Below are positions 54,273 through 64,000 of a DNA stretch of 64,000 nt, piece after piece. The first letter of the stretch is position 1, and each line of letters opens with the position of its first letter. Both the position numbers and the translations under genes were made by a program. The notes below the pieces were generated by a model, which saw nothing but the letters and a program-made list of their open reading frames with translations, did not search any database and was not told the origin of the DNA. Source of the DNA: Craterostigma plantagineum (lineage: Eukaryota > Streptophyta > Magnoliopsida > Lamiales > Linderniaceae); NCBI GenBank assembly GCA_027422505.1, contig JAPQWV010000017.1, positions 15,997,501-16,061,500 on the forward strand, read 5' to 3'.

Positions 54273-55761
54273 GGAAACTACCAGCCGCCCAAGCTTAAGT
54301 TTTTCCACAATCCCAGACTGACAGAACTTGTATCGACCATCGATGGCCATCCCGTTCGAGCTGCTTCGTCTTGCCGACCCCTCGGGAGACGAATACCAAC
54401 GATACTGCCGGGAACACAATCTAACGGAACAGATGATTCGAGGACCCCTGACAGACTTCGCAGTGAGCTCTCAACAACAACAAACAAGTCCTGAGGATGA
54501 GATGATTGATGCAGTCGCCCAGGAACTTGAACAGGAGCCTCCAACTCAAGAAGCTCAACTACACGATCTTGAAGCCATGATGATAGACGCAGTGGCCCAC
54601 GAATTGGATGTTGAAGCTCAAGTTTAGGAGGTCCACGAGGAAGTGCCTATTAATGTTGGCATGTTCCAAGGATCTATTGAGGAGATCCTACAACAGGAAG
54701 CACAGCCCGAAGCAGAAACGGGGCACAACTCACCTCCACTGGCTACAACGCCAGAAACCGAGGCTCTGATCTCAACGATTCAGCCCAACGAGCCTCTAGT
54801 AAGAGAACAAGCCTGTGACAATGTTGCACATGGATTATCACCTCACACGGTCACCCCATCAGGCATTGAGTCAGATGAGGAAATTCGTTAGATAAGACGA
54901 ACTCCAAGGTGACTGAGTATACCATTCGAGTCCATCTTCATATCTGTCGCCGCCACATCAGACACAGCACCGCTTATCACTACAAGTGCTGAGGACCCTC
55001 TTTCGCTCAATCTTGAGGCGCAGCATGACGGGACCAGCTCTGGAATTTCTGTGTCTGGTTCGCAGGTTCAATCAGAACCTTCCCAACATCCATAGATGAG
55101 AATCTCCAAGATTCGACTCGAGGATTGGATGGATGTCTCGAACAGTCACAACCTCAAGTGACTTCGAGCCAGCCTGAGGAGCGGTGTTAGCTCAAGGGTT
55201 GTCAACAGGCAACATCAGTCGATCTGGACCATCTACGGAGGCTCCTTCCACCCCGTTCGTGACGAAAGCTCGTCTACAGGCAACTCTCTCCTCTACTCTA
55301 TCAGCTTTCAAGGAACGATTTATGGAGAGAGTTCACACAACCATAAAGATATCCCGACGAGATACCAGGAAAGCACCTATCTCTGAGGCCCAGACGTCCG
55401 GACAAACTTCGCAACTTACCCTCACACCAACTCAACCACACAACCCTTACCAATCGCCACACTCATCCTCAGACACAACCTCATAAACCCTGCAACCGTA
55501 CCCATCAGTGAATCCACTCCATTTTAGTCGCCCGGTTACTTGATCTGACCACACAAACGCCGAAAGAAGGATACAAACTAGAAGTCAGAGACAGAGCTCG
55601 GGTGCGATGCAGACAAGCACTGGAGTCGCTGAAACCTCACAACCAACTACAAAACAACCACCACCACGCACCGCACCACCCATACTCTAACCCAAATCGA
55701 CCCACCAACCTTCAACATAAGGACGCCTCCGTCCACACCACCACGGACCTTCACAAGCCCC
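54273..55761 (+). pseudogene. B ORF3, variable middle region
   Basis: Open pieces in changing frames (54328-54627, 54643-54891, 55184-55486 and others) rich in Q, E, P, S and T, separated by stops. This corresponds in position to the T/P/S-rich middle of Z ORF3, without clear residue-level similarity. It probably linked the two conserved domains. Confidence 0.5.
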
Positions 55762-57004
55762 TTGCTTCCGGAAGAAAAAGCAAGTGCCGCAATGCTCGTG
55801 GCCTTGGCAACTACTCAGGCCACTCCCAGCTCGACCGCTCCAGATCAATCGGGACCATCTGGACATGGTGTCAACCCACACGAGTTCCTCGACAAATACA
55901 TATTCAAAGGACAGTGGATGACCCACAGTATGCCCGATAACCATCAAAGACAGCGACTCAAGGATGTTCGACATTTCCTACAACAAGCTTTGGTGGACCT
56001 AGTTTTGATAGAAAACGAAGAACTTCAGGAAGGAGAGGACCATGAACAAATTCGCTCAAGGCTTCCGTTCGAATCGACACGCAGTGGGATTGAAATCCCA
56101 TTCCTGGAAGAAGTTCATCAGAGAATATGGAGGTCACCGAACAAAATTAAGAAGTTGAACGAGTTCGAGCTCGGAGGCATCTCTCATTGGGAACAGCAGA
56201 AAAGGATGGCATATCTTTGGATGCTAACCCACTTGGACCACATATGAGGCTGGGGATTCCGAAATAACGACTGAAGAGTCATTTCAAGGAGTTATCCCAT
56301 ATCTGTCAGCTGATAAGCGTCTACAGAGCAAAAGGAGGTCTTCCAACTCCCTTCTATGTTATAGAGCAAATAGACAGAACTCGAGAGAAGCAAAGCGAGA
56401 GCGACCTACCTTACCTCCCCCCGAAGAGGTGTACAATCTCTACCAGCTATACGTAGAGAAGTACAAGAGTCCTCAAGGCTTCATAAAGAAGGAAGGACTC
56501 AAGGGACTCTATCGGTTCATGATGCTCCAGGTCTAGTACCATGCCGCACACGACCTTCAGATGGCTCTAGAGAGCAATATGAAGGTCGACATGACCTCTC
56601 TGCTCAATCAAGGACCTGAGATCGAAGGGCTTTCCAACAATCACGTGCACATCAGCTCAGTCTTAGGAATCACCTACCACAATCTTATCATCAAGAAGAA
56701 TAGGTTGATGTTGAAGACTGAACTTCATAAGTTTTGTGATGGGATGCTCAAGGTCATCAGGAAAAACATAGAGACGAGACTGGAAGAAATTAATAGAGAG
56801 ACCATGCTGAAGCTTCATAGGTTCGTGAGAGAGCAACCCCTCCTGATGGAACTACTTAAAGTCATCGAGGAGCGATTGGAGCTGAGGAACACTAAAAGTA
56901 CGAGCATACGCTGGGCTTGTGCAGGTCATACTATGCCCGCAAGGATAGATAGCGCGGAAGGGCAATCAAGCACAACGGGGGAGAATGTAGAATACCATTT
57001 GTAA
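55762..57004 (+). pseudogene. B ORF3, C-terminal domain
   Basis: Frame 55762-56247 carries HEFLDKYIFKGQWM and EEVHQRIWRSPNKIKKLNEF, matching Z near 27620-27690. A frame from 56561 to 57004 has ALESNMKVDMTSL preceded by HAAHDLQM, then NRLMLKTELHKFCDGMLKVI and a basic helical tail. The ELHKFCDGML block matches EVAKFSDGTL of Z. Shifts and stops lie between 56247 and 56540. The last codons run 19 bases into the 3' LTR. Confidence 0.68.
56977..56985 (+). promoter_or_regulatory. B polypurine tract
   Basis: GGGGGAGAA immediately before the 3' LTR start at 56986. Confidence 0.8.
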
Positions 57005-57336
57005 CTGTGCTATGGATTTATTAGCTGTCTTCGTAATTAGGAGCTTTATTTGTATTTGTCCTTAGATTAGGACTTATTTGTTATTATACCAAGTATGTTT
57101 GGTATAAATACGTTTGTACACATTGAGCTTAAGAGAGAAAATTAGTTAATTGATCCGAAAGGATGCCAATCCAATTTCTAGGGAGAGAAACAGTAAGTAT
57201 TTTCTCTCACTAATCGATTTTCTCTCTAGTGTTCTTCAATGAAGTTTTTCGATCGAATCTTAATGATAATCATTCTAGCCGGATAGCTTAGGATTGAAGC
57301 CTAGGATTGATAGAGTTGATAATTGAGGACCTAACA
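56986..57336 (+). repeat. B 3' LTR (351 bp)
   Basis: Starts TGTAGAATACC after the PPT and ends GAGGACCTAACA. TATA box TATAAATA at 57103-57110. No partner LTR in the window. The next five bases are CAAAA. Confidence 0.82.
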
Positions 57337-58367
57337 CAAAAATTAAAGAAACTATTAGTGGGTAGAACGAGATTCCTTACCGCAGCAAGATTCGTGTCTG
57401 TGTGTGAATTATTTGGGAGGAAAAGCACAGCAAGTCGAGGAGACAGTGAAATCTTGGAAAATTGATGAGTTTGAGATGATCCGCGAAGGAGAGAGTGACG
57501 ATTTGGGAGCGTTTGACTATTTTGGATAAGTGAAATGTTCAGTTCGCGAATTAGGGATAAGTCAAATGAGCTTCGCGGGCCGAAAGGTTGAGATTTAGTT
57601 TAAAGTTGGGCCGTTAAATTTTTGAGAAAGAAGGCCCACAAACCAGTTCACAAAGTAAATGAAAGCAGATTTGTGAAGTGGAGTTCGCGAACTAGAGGAT
57701 TGAACGTTTTAACTGTTAGTTCGCGAACTAGTTGGTGATGATGTTGACGAGTCAACTTTAAAGAGTTCGCGAATTTAGTTAAGCATAAGTTAGTGAAGTG
57801 GAATCGCAAAGCGAAGACTTTGAAATCTTGAACTGTGGTTCGCGAACTGGAGTAGGTAAAAAGAGTGGGTTTCGCGGGCTTGAAGATTGCACCGTGAAAT
57901 GACTTAAAGACCTGGCCCATAAATGATTCGTGAAGTAAAAGTGCATAGGGCTCGTGAACTTGAGTTCGCGAACTTAGACGTTTAAAGAGATGATAATGAG
58001 TTCGCAAAACACACCTAATCTGCAATGCAAAAGTTTTGCTGATCTAAGACACAGAATTCAAGAATTAGCTTCATAACATCAATTTGACTCTATCAAACAT
58101 CAATAATATCTAATCGACGAGTTTTCAAAATCGAATTGTGTTAGGCAAAATCCGAAAAACAACGAAGAAAGCACTGCTTTCTTTTGCGGTGTTGAGCCCT
58201 CAAGTCAAAATTCATCTGTATCATTGATTATGTTTGTCGGGACAATAACGATGTTATTGTTCAAATCACGCCTATAAATAGACATGACTCAAACATCACC
58301 ACAATACCATAAATCTTCAACTTACTTGTCTTGTATCATCTCATTCTCAGCTTTCTCGATCATAAAG
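57337..58367. repeat. Region with repeated TTCGCGAA palindromes
   Basis: Between the B LTR and the D 3' region. AGTTCGCGAACT or close variants occur at least five times (about 57540, 57690, 57718, 57764, 57838 and 57964). The long minus-strand frame (57648-58025) has no family features and contains these repeats. It may be the equivalent, on the minus strand, of the leader-like linker of Z. A TATA-like CTATAAATA lies at about 58270-58278 on the + strand. Confidence 0.55.
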
Positions 58368-58565
58368 ATGAACTGGTTGCAGCAGCAAGACCAAGAAAAT
58401 GAGACCGAGGAACATGCGGGGTTAAGGCATAATTTTGAACGCCATTTGGATAGGCTGGCGTTCGAGCTTTCGCTTCTTTTGTGCTTATTCATCGCTTTAC
58501 TAGCTATTCTGTATTGTATCCTTACAGGTCGTACTTGTTTTGTAGAGTGTTTTGTTCTATGTTGA
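58368..58565 (+). CDS. Small hypothetical membrane protein (65 aa)
   Basis: The frame is open from 58284, but the ATG at 58368 has the better plant context (AAAGATGAAC). The product is polar and acidic at first (MNWLQQQDQENETEEHAG), then has one strong hydrophobic segment (LSLLLCLFIALLAILYCIL) and a short cysteine-containing tail. A TATA-like CTATAAATA lies about 90 bases upstream of this ATG, at a plausible promoter distance. It is antisense to D. I do not recognise a family. It could be chance, a small host gene or a retroelement accessory ORF. Confidence 0.3.
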   Translation: MNWLQQQDQENETEEHAGLRHNFERHLDRLAFELSLLLCLFIALLAILYCILTGRTCFVECFVLC

Positions 58566-58610
58566 GAGTGTTTTACGCATTTTGAAAGGTTTATGAAACG
58601 TTGAAAAATC

Positions 58611-59019
58611 ATTTCGCGAAAAACACCTACTCGCCCTCAATATTTGGATTTTTGGAATTAAACTCCCCCTAAATAGATGCATATAGAGAATCTTAAGAAC
58701 TTGATAAAATCACTTTCTCCCCATCGATGCATGGATGTAGCATTTCTCCCCCTCGATGTAGTGCCATCAGCATTGGCTCTACATCGACTTATTTGAAAAC
58801 AAAGAAAATATTTATTTGTAAAATAAACAGAAACAAAGAGCAGAAAACTTAACTAACTAACAAACACACACATAACAAAGAATTTAAAATGCAAAGCATA
58901 TAGACACGTAATGATCCGTAGAGAGGCATGATCGAAATAGATGTTGAGATTCAACATCCCCAACTTTGCAACTAAGAATTGGAATTGTTTCTCATCCAAT
59001 GCTTTTGTAAACAAATCAG
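58611..59019 (-). other. D 3' region with repeated purine blocks
   Basis: About 400 bp after RNase H with CTCCCCCT or variants at about 58628, 58662, 58716 and 58747 (AGGGGGAG on the minus strand). Same arrangement in E and, in the other orientation, Z at 22712-22800. No gene. Confidence 0.75.
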
Positions 59020-59620
59020 CTAGTTGAATCTATGTATTGACGAAGTACATTTCAATTGTGCCTCGTCTACTTGGTCCTTGATGAAATGATATCTTAGGTC
59101 TATGTGCTTAGTGCGTGAGTGGTGAACAAGATTGCATGTAATTGCTATGGCACTTTTGGAATCACAATAAATAGGAATTCTATTAAAATCAAACTTGTAA
59201 TCTCGTAGTTGGGTTTTTATCCACAAAATTTGTGAGCAACAACTTGTAGCGGCTACGTATTCTGCTTCTGCTGTAGAAGTGGACACACAATTTTGTTTCT
59301 TAGACTAGCAACATACGAGTTTGTCTCCAAGGAACTAGATGTTCCCTGAGATGTTTTCAATGTCCAGTCTGCGGCCTGCTAAATCTGCATCAGAATAGCC
59401 GATGAGTTTCATACCAGAGTTCTTAGGAAACCAAAGTCCGAGATCGGGGATGCCTTTCAGATACTTCAAGTACCTTGGGATTCGCCTGGAATCTTGCGCA
59501 TAGACATGTGGAGAACAGAATATCTGGTTGGGCTGTGAGATAGAGCAGAGACCCAATAATTCCTCTATAGTGGGTAACGTCTATAGGTTCGCCCAAGTAG
59601 TTAGCGTCGAGTTGCATGTG
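59020..59620 (-). pseudogene. D RNase H
   Basis: Minus-strand pieces: [20 protein letters not shown] (59423-59617), a GYSDADLAGRRLDIENISGN block (59335-59556), and STSTAEAEYVAATSCCSQIL with [19 protein letters not shown] (59020-59286). Two or more frameshifts and a stop near 59308. The GYSDADYAG box has Y to L. Confidence 0.87.
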
Positions 59621-60506
59621 GTAAACATGGGCGTACTTGAAGATTTGCTCTTATCTATGCCGTACATTCTGAGAATATCGTGGATATACTTGGATTGATT
59701 GATGAAGATTCCATCTTTAAGTTGTTTGATTGGCAGTCCAAGGAAGAAAGACATTTCGCCCATCATGCTCATTTCAAACCGTGCCTTTATCAAATTACTG
59801 TCGACACAGAGTTCCAGATCTGTTGAGTCGAAAATGTTGTCATTCACGTGGATATGTACGAGCATTGTATCGGAACCATTTTTCGTGACGATAGTGTGGT
59901 GTTGAAGCCTGAGTTCATAAGCAAGTCAAAAAAGACCTTGTACCAGGCTCTTGGAGAGTCTGTAATGTGCCTTGTCGAGGTATATACGACGTCCGGATGT
60001 TCTTCACTTATAAATCCGTCTGGCTGCGAGACATACACTTCTTCCTTCAGAATCCCATTTAAGAAGACAGTCTTTACATCTATTTGATAGATAGTAAAAT
60101 CTTTGTGGGTGCGTATGAAAGAAACAGTCTGATTGCCTCGATTCTTGCTATAGGGGCAAAGGTCTCATCGTCCTTCTTACTGATTGTACACGTTAGCTAC
60201 AAGCCTAGCTTTGTTACGGATGACTACACCATCTTCGTCTTTCTTGTTTTTAAATACCCATTTTGTTCCGGTCACAGTCTTCCCTTTTGGATAGGGAACC
60301 AAGTTCCAGACCTTGAGACGCTCAAACTGATTTATTTCTTCTTGCATAGCAGTTATCCAGTCCGGGTCTTGTAGTGCGTCAATAACTCTGGTAGGTTCAG
60401 TTTGGCTCAAAAAACAGGTAAAATTACACTGGTTTGAAGTTGAACCCCTAGTCTTTATTCCTGCAGTGTGATCTCCTATGATTCTGTTGGATGACTTTGA
60501 ATCCAT
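59581..60506 (-). pseudogene. D reverse transcriptase, active site altered
   Basis: From 60506: [20 protein letters not shown] and [20 protein letters not shown] (60506-60177), then after a shift [17 protein letters not shown] and [18 protein letters not shown] (60038-59844). The 59865-59581 frame has the catalytic box as [12 protein letters not shown] (59839-59850) in place of [10 protein letters not shown], so the first aspartate is lost. MSMMGEMSFFLGLPIKQLKD and FINQSKYIHDILRMYGIDKS follow. Confidence 0.88.
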
Positions 60507-60586
60507 TTCTTTTCGTGAGGAAGTGTAGATTCATCCATTTCCGATCCTCGTTGAGTGGATACTCGATCTCAGGGGCAGCACTTTGC

Positions 60587-60990
60587 CTAGCGAAAGCTTA
60601 TGAGTTGCCTGTGCTGCAGAAGGTGAATCATCTGCGTCTGAGGGTGAAATGGTTTGTTCAGGGATGGGTTCGGACTCTGTAGGTGTTGAACTAGAACTTG
60701 GTTCTGTATTAGAAGAGGATCATCGTTTATCTTATGTGTGCTGTAGGAAAAATACAGATTTTCGAAGAGTTGGTCCAGATCCATTTCCTCTTGAGTTTGT
60801 TGGCTGAAATTTGTTGGTCTGCAGTTGCTGGTGTCTCCAGCTGCGTGGTGTTGCCAACTTTTCTTTGTCTGGTACGGGTTCTGGACGATCGTGTTCAGAA
60901 TGGTATTTGAGGACTCTCCTATTTCCATATGGGATGGAGTATATTCTATCGATGTTGTATCGAGTCATGAGCTGCTTTGTCCAGAGGTAA
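60587..60990 (-). pseudogene. D integrase-to-RT linker
   Basis: Variable polar region in two overlapping minus-strand frames (60928-60587 and 60968-60732), with QEEMDLDQLFENLYFSYSTH matching the [12 protein letters not shown] segment of Z. No catalytic role expected. Frame shifts inside. Confidence 0.65.
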
Positions 60991-60993
60991 TTT

Positions 60994-61860
60994 CTAGACC
61001 CTCATCAAAAGTGACATTGTCCCTTTCGATGACCATTCTCCTGTCATGGAGATAAACCCTGTACGTCTTAGATTGAAAAGAGTAGCCCACAAAAATTCCT
61101 TCGTTTGCCTTTGCTCTAGCTTAGATTTGTCTTCGCGGTCATTGGCTACAAAGCATTTGCACTCGAAAATTCTCAGGTGGGCAATGTTGGGTAATCTTTT
61201 GTTCATTAATTCATAAGGCGTGTTTCCAAATCTTAGATGGATTTTTGTCTGATTCTGAGTGTAGAACGCAGTGTTCATTACTTCTGTCCAAAGAAAATGA
61301 GGCAGTGATGATTGTAGTAGCATTATTCAGGCAGCTTCTACGAGTGTCCGGTTCCGTCTTTCTACGACCCCATTTTGTTGAGGAGTGTGAACAGCAAAGA
61401 ATTGTTGAGTAATTCCTAGTGAGTCGTAGAATTCGCTTAGTTGTTGATTCTTGAATTTTGTTCCGTTGTCTGATCGAATTACTTTAACACTGCGTTGTAG
61501 TAAGTTCTGCGTTGACCTAACAAGATTTGGGATGTGTTCAATTGTCTCTAATTTGGTTCGTAAGTAACGGACCCAACAGTATCGCAAGTAGTCGTCTACT
61601 ATAACCAGCATAAAACGCTTTTCACTGATGCTATCGGTTCGCATTGGGCCGCACAGATCGACATGTAATAATTTCAGTGGATGCTGTGTGTTTTGTAGGG
61701 TGTGATGCCTTTTTCATTTTGCCTCTCTCACAAGCTGAACACAGATGTTCTTTTTGGTACTTCAGGGGCGAAAGTCCAACAGCCAGTTTATTGTTTGACA
61801 GCTTGTTGAGTGTCTTGAAATTAAGATGAGATAGTCAGTGGTGCCATAAGTTATTCTGGG
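60994..61860 (-). pseudogene. D pre-integrase finger and integrase core
   Basis: Near 61850-61700 the minus strand reads a LSHLNFKTLNKLSNNKLAVG block and CSACERGKMKK. The 61644-61327 frame carries FMLVIVDDYLRYCWVRYLRT (D), VKVIRSDNGTKFKNQQLSEF (D) and QQNGVVERRNRTLVEAA (E). The 61323-60994 frame has FLWTEVMNTAFYTQNQTKIH and PYELMNKRLPNIAHLRIFEC. A single stop separates the last two frames, which are contiguous. Triad intact. Confidence 0.88.
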
Positions 61861-62057
61861 TTGCTTTGGACATCAGGCATATGTTTATTTTTGGTCTAAC
61901 AGTCCTAATGTCGATGGTGTAAAGATTTGTTTTGCGAATTCCCGTAAGTAGTTCTTCACCATCGGCATTGAGAGTTCTGCACGTCTTCTTTTGAAACAGT
62001 ACTTGGAGTCATATGTCGCTGAACTGTCCGATAGATAAGAGATTGTGCGTCAGCCCT

Positions 62058-62291
62058 TCAAAATGAGTGACTTCCTTGATTGTGAGTCGATTGCATATAA
62101 CATCTCCATAGAGTTCTTGCTTCATTATTGTTTCCAAAGCGTAACAGTCCACCCGGCCTAACAACGTAGTTGCTCAACAGTCCCTTCTTCCCGGTCATGT
62201 GTGTGGACCAACCTAAATCTAAATACCACACCTGCGGGGCCTGGAAAATTACACTAGAGGGTTTTAGGTACCCATTTGAGAATGGGTCCAC
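62058..62291 (-). pseudogene. D protease remnant
   Basis: The box reads VWYLDLGWSTHMTGKKGLLS at about 62173-62232; family members have D-S-G-C here, so serine and cysteine are replaced (L and W). The following strand residues (LLRFGNNN) are recognisable. The rest is out of frame up to the pre-integrase region at about 61860. Confidence 0.8.
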
Positions 62292-62743
62292 CTCTGATGT
62301 GCTTGTCAGTCCGTATAGACTCTCTACCCAACCTAGATTTATGACTGTCAGTATAAGACTTAATGTTAGGCGTCGAGTCTCTAATTGTTCCTAGGACTTG
62401 GATTGTGGTTTCCTAAGTCTTAGAACCCATTTTTGTAATATTAAGGCTCTCTTTGTCTTATCCTTAGAAACACAAATCTTTTCGTGTTTCGCAGGTTTAT
62501 TGGTAGTTATAGTTTTCGATTGCTTCTTTTTCTTTCACAGTGTGGTTTTTGAATCGTTTTGGGAGCTTTCTTGTAAAAACAATCTTGCTTGCGAAAACTA
62601 GTTTTCAAATGCAAAGATGAATTTTTCGATCAGCAGAAAAAGAAGACGGTACAAAAGTTTCGAAAGGAAAAAAAATCAATAACAAAAGATTCTTTAGATT
62701 CATGAGTCTACTTCAAAAGGTCTTCCTTTCTAACCCAAACTTT

Positions 62744-63940
62744 TCATTTCAACGTTCCCTTTGTGGTTCCTGAAAATTTTGAACCGTTAGTACAGGAAAT
62801 TTTATCATGAGAAATCAAGGTATATGCAACTGAGTGTAGTCTTAATTTTTCGTTAAGTATGGAGATTTCCTCGAGAAGTTTCTGCCTTTCCTCATCAAAG
62901 GACTTTCTCTCTTTTTCGAGAGTGGTGTGTAGATCACTGATTTTCTTTATGCATTCAGGCATATACTCTGCTACATACGCAGTCATTGGCATCTCACTCA
63001 TTGATTCTTCTGAGGTATCTCCTTTACTTGGACGAAGAATATCTGACTCAAATTTAGTTATTGCTGGACATTTTCTATCTTTATAGCTATCATTCAATTC
63101 TTTGTTATCAAACGATATCTCAGCTTTCTTGCGTATTTCTGTCTCATCCTCCCTTGGTAAGGTTTCGGATTAACCGACGAAAGGCATGAGATCTGTCATA
63201 CAACCTAATTGCATGTATTTGACATCATATGGATAGGATGCATTGGTTATACCTTGCTTTAACATAAATGGGTTTTCAAAACCAAGTCCCTTATGGGGAT
63301 TGTAAAAATCAATGTACGCGGGTTTGTTTAAGAAAATTGTCTGTTCTGACTGTTCTCGTCGGCTTAAAAGGTCCTCCAATTTTTTGGTCTTCGAGTATAG
63401 TCTTTCCCGTTCCTTATAACTCATATTTGTTGTAGCGTCCATTTCCTTTTCTCTATGAGACCTCATTTCTTTTGCTAAATCCTTGGCTTTACCCTCGGAA
63501 TTTAGTGCCTGAGCTTCTAGTTTTGGTACTCTCTCATTAGCTACTAGTACTCGATTTTTCTCACATGCATAATCATACCTAAACTTATCTAACACTTCAA
63601 GATTATTCTGTAGATTTGCTTCTAATTCTCTAATTTTCTTCTTATTCTGTTTGTTCATATTATAAAGAGTTAAGAATTCAGCTTTCATTTTAATTAAGGA
63701 ATCATAGTCAGCTTCGCTTACCTCAACCATGTCTGAATTGCATGAGGTTTCCCTTTCTGAGTCGCTTCCTAAAGCTTCAGTTCCATCCTCCTCCTCGTCC
63801 AGTTTGGCCATTAGCGCCATGTTCTCTTCCTCGCTGTCGGAGGTGTTCTCAAGCCAATGATCCTGTTCAGCCATTAAGACCATTCCCTTCTCCTTCTGCT
63901 CGGCCAATTGGACCTTTCTTCAATAATAGTTGACATCCTT
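62744..63940 (-). pseudogene. D gag coiled-coil region
   Basis: Frames 63907-63170 (245 codons) and 63097-62744 (117 codons). Features: an acidic serine-rich start (HWLENTSDSEEENMALMAKL), coiled-coil stretches (KKKIRELEANLQNNLEVLDK; KERERLYSKTKKLEDLLSRR), then IDFYNPHKGLGFENPF, matching FYNARGGIGLAS of Z. A second coiled coil follows (ISDLHTTLEKERKSFDEERQ). A stop near 63920 separates this from the zinc knuckle. Related to X 13081-14236. Confidence 0.82.
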
Positions 63941-63955
63941 TTTCTTGGGCATTTT

Positions 63956-63997
63956 ACATTCTCTGCCGAAGTGTCCAGGTTTGCCGCAATTGAAGCA
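63956..63997 (-). pseudogene. gag: D gag zinc knuckle at window edge
   Basis: The minus strand reads CFNCGKPGHFGREC, a perfect CX2CX4HX4C knuckle, followed by KMPKKKD. The capsid part of gag lies beyond position 64000. Confidence 0.9.
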
Positions 63998-64000
63998 TTT

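Larger units (their letters stand above)
52200..57336 (+). mobile_element. B: 3' part of a SIRE-like copia element with ORF3
   Basis: Linker (52200-53583), ORF3 (53584-57004) and 3' LTR (56986-57336) in the same arrangement as the right part of Z, but strongly diverged. gag-pol is not attached: C directly adjoins on the left. C may have inserted into B, but its left flank cannot confirm it. Confidence 0.75.
57337..64000 (-). mobile_element. D: SIRE-like copia element, minus strand, 5' end outside window
   Basis: From right to left: gag zinc knuckle at the window edge, coiled-coil region, protease, integrase, RT, RNase H, purine-block 3' region, then a TTCGCGAA-rich stretch to 57337, where the B LTR begins. 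It is the same family as E and close to Z. Frameshifts throughout and a damaged RT active site. D has no recognisable LTR or ORF3 in the window. Confidence 0.85.

Noticed and set aside
57648..58025. 125-codon minus-strand ORF
   Set aside because: Composed of translated TTCGCGAA-type repeats, no family features.
1..64000. Host protein-coding genes, tRNA, rRNA or miRNA precursors
   Set aside because: None could be supported by eye; every strong coding signal maps to a transposable-element domain, except the low-confidence 65-codon ORF at 58368.

Overview
This window reads as repeat-rich heterochromatin of a large plant genome. Nearly everything I can identify derives from transposable elements. 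Every LTR element I could classify has plant-type Ty1/copia or Ty3/gypsy domains, PBS sites fit plant initiator tRNA-Met or tRNA-Asp, and there is one plant L1-type LINE and one MULE (MuDR) fragment. I see no intact cellular gene, no tRNA or rRNA gene and no CRISPR array. A eudicot is likely. The extra 3' ORF of two SIRE-like copia elements resembles, from memory only, retrotransposon-derived gene models common in Asteraceae; I could not check this.

Layout. 1-70: tip of an element inserted in the next one. 71-6649: minus-strand Ty3/gypsy element G1 (Athila/Tat-like; gag, protease-RT-RNaseH, integrase zinc finger, tRNA-Asp PBS, 5' LTR). 6650-7987 and 35123-35928 (probably on to 39229): the two halves of a minus-strand copia element A. 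7988-35122: a 27-kb nested block inserted in the tenth codon of A's gag, flanked by an exact 5-bp target duplication (CGTTA). The block starts with element X (5' LTR, PBS, leader, coiled-coil ORF). X's leader holds a minus-strand LINE (9183-11912). X then joins element Y (leader, gag-pol, 2.3-kb 3' LTR), and Y's leader is split by element Z (15039-28823, 13.8 kb, both LTRs present). 35929-38965: a probable solo Tekay-like LTR with target duplication ACCAT. 39230-40310: 3' fragment of a minus-strand SIRE-like copia (E). 40975-41837: MULE transposase fragment. 42595-52199: SIRE-like copia C with both LTRs. 52200-57336: 3' part of another SIRE-like element (B) with the extra ORF and a 3' LTR. 57337-64000: minus-strand SIRE-like copia D, running off the right edge.

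How the parts work together. Within each autonomous element the order is leader, gag, protease, integrase, RT, RNase H, as expected for Ty1/copia (integrase before RT); G1 has RT-RNaseH before integrase, as in Ty3/gypsy. All coding regions carry stops, frameshifts or deletions, so no element looks autonomous now. Z is the youngest by its LTRs: I counted 7 substitutions and 1 indel over about 297 bp.

The most interesting signal is a third ORF (ORF3) downstream of pol in Z and, independently diverged, in B. It has a conserved N-terminal and a conserved C-terminal domain, no obvious membrane segment, and a 3' splice-like CAG at or near its start. In Z it is preceded by a linker that resembles the element's own 5' leader.
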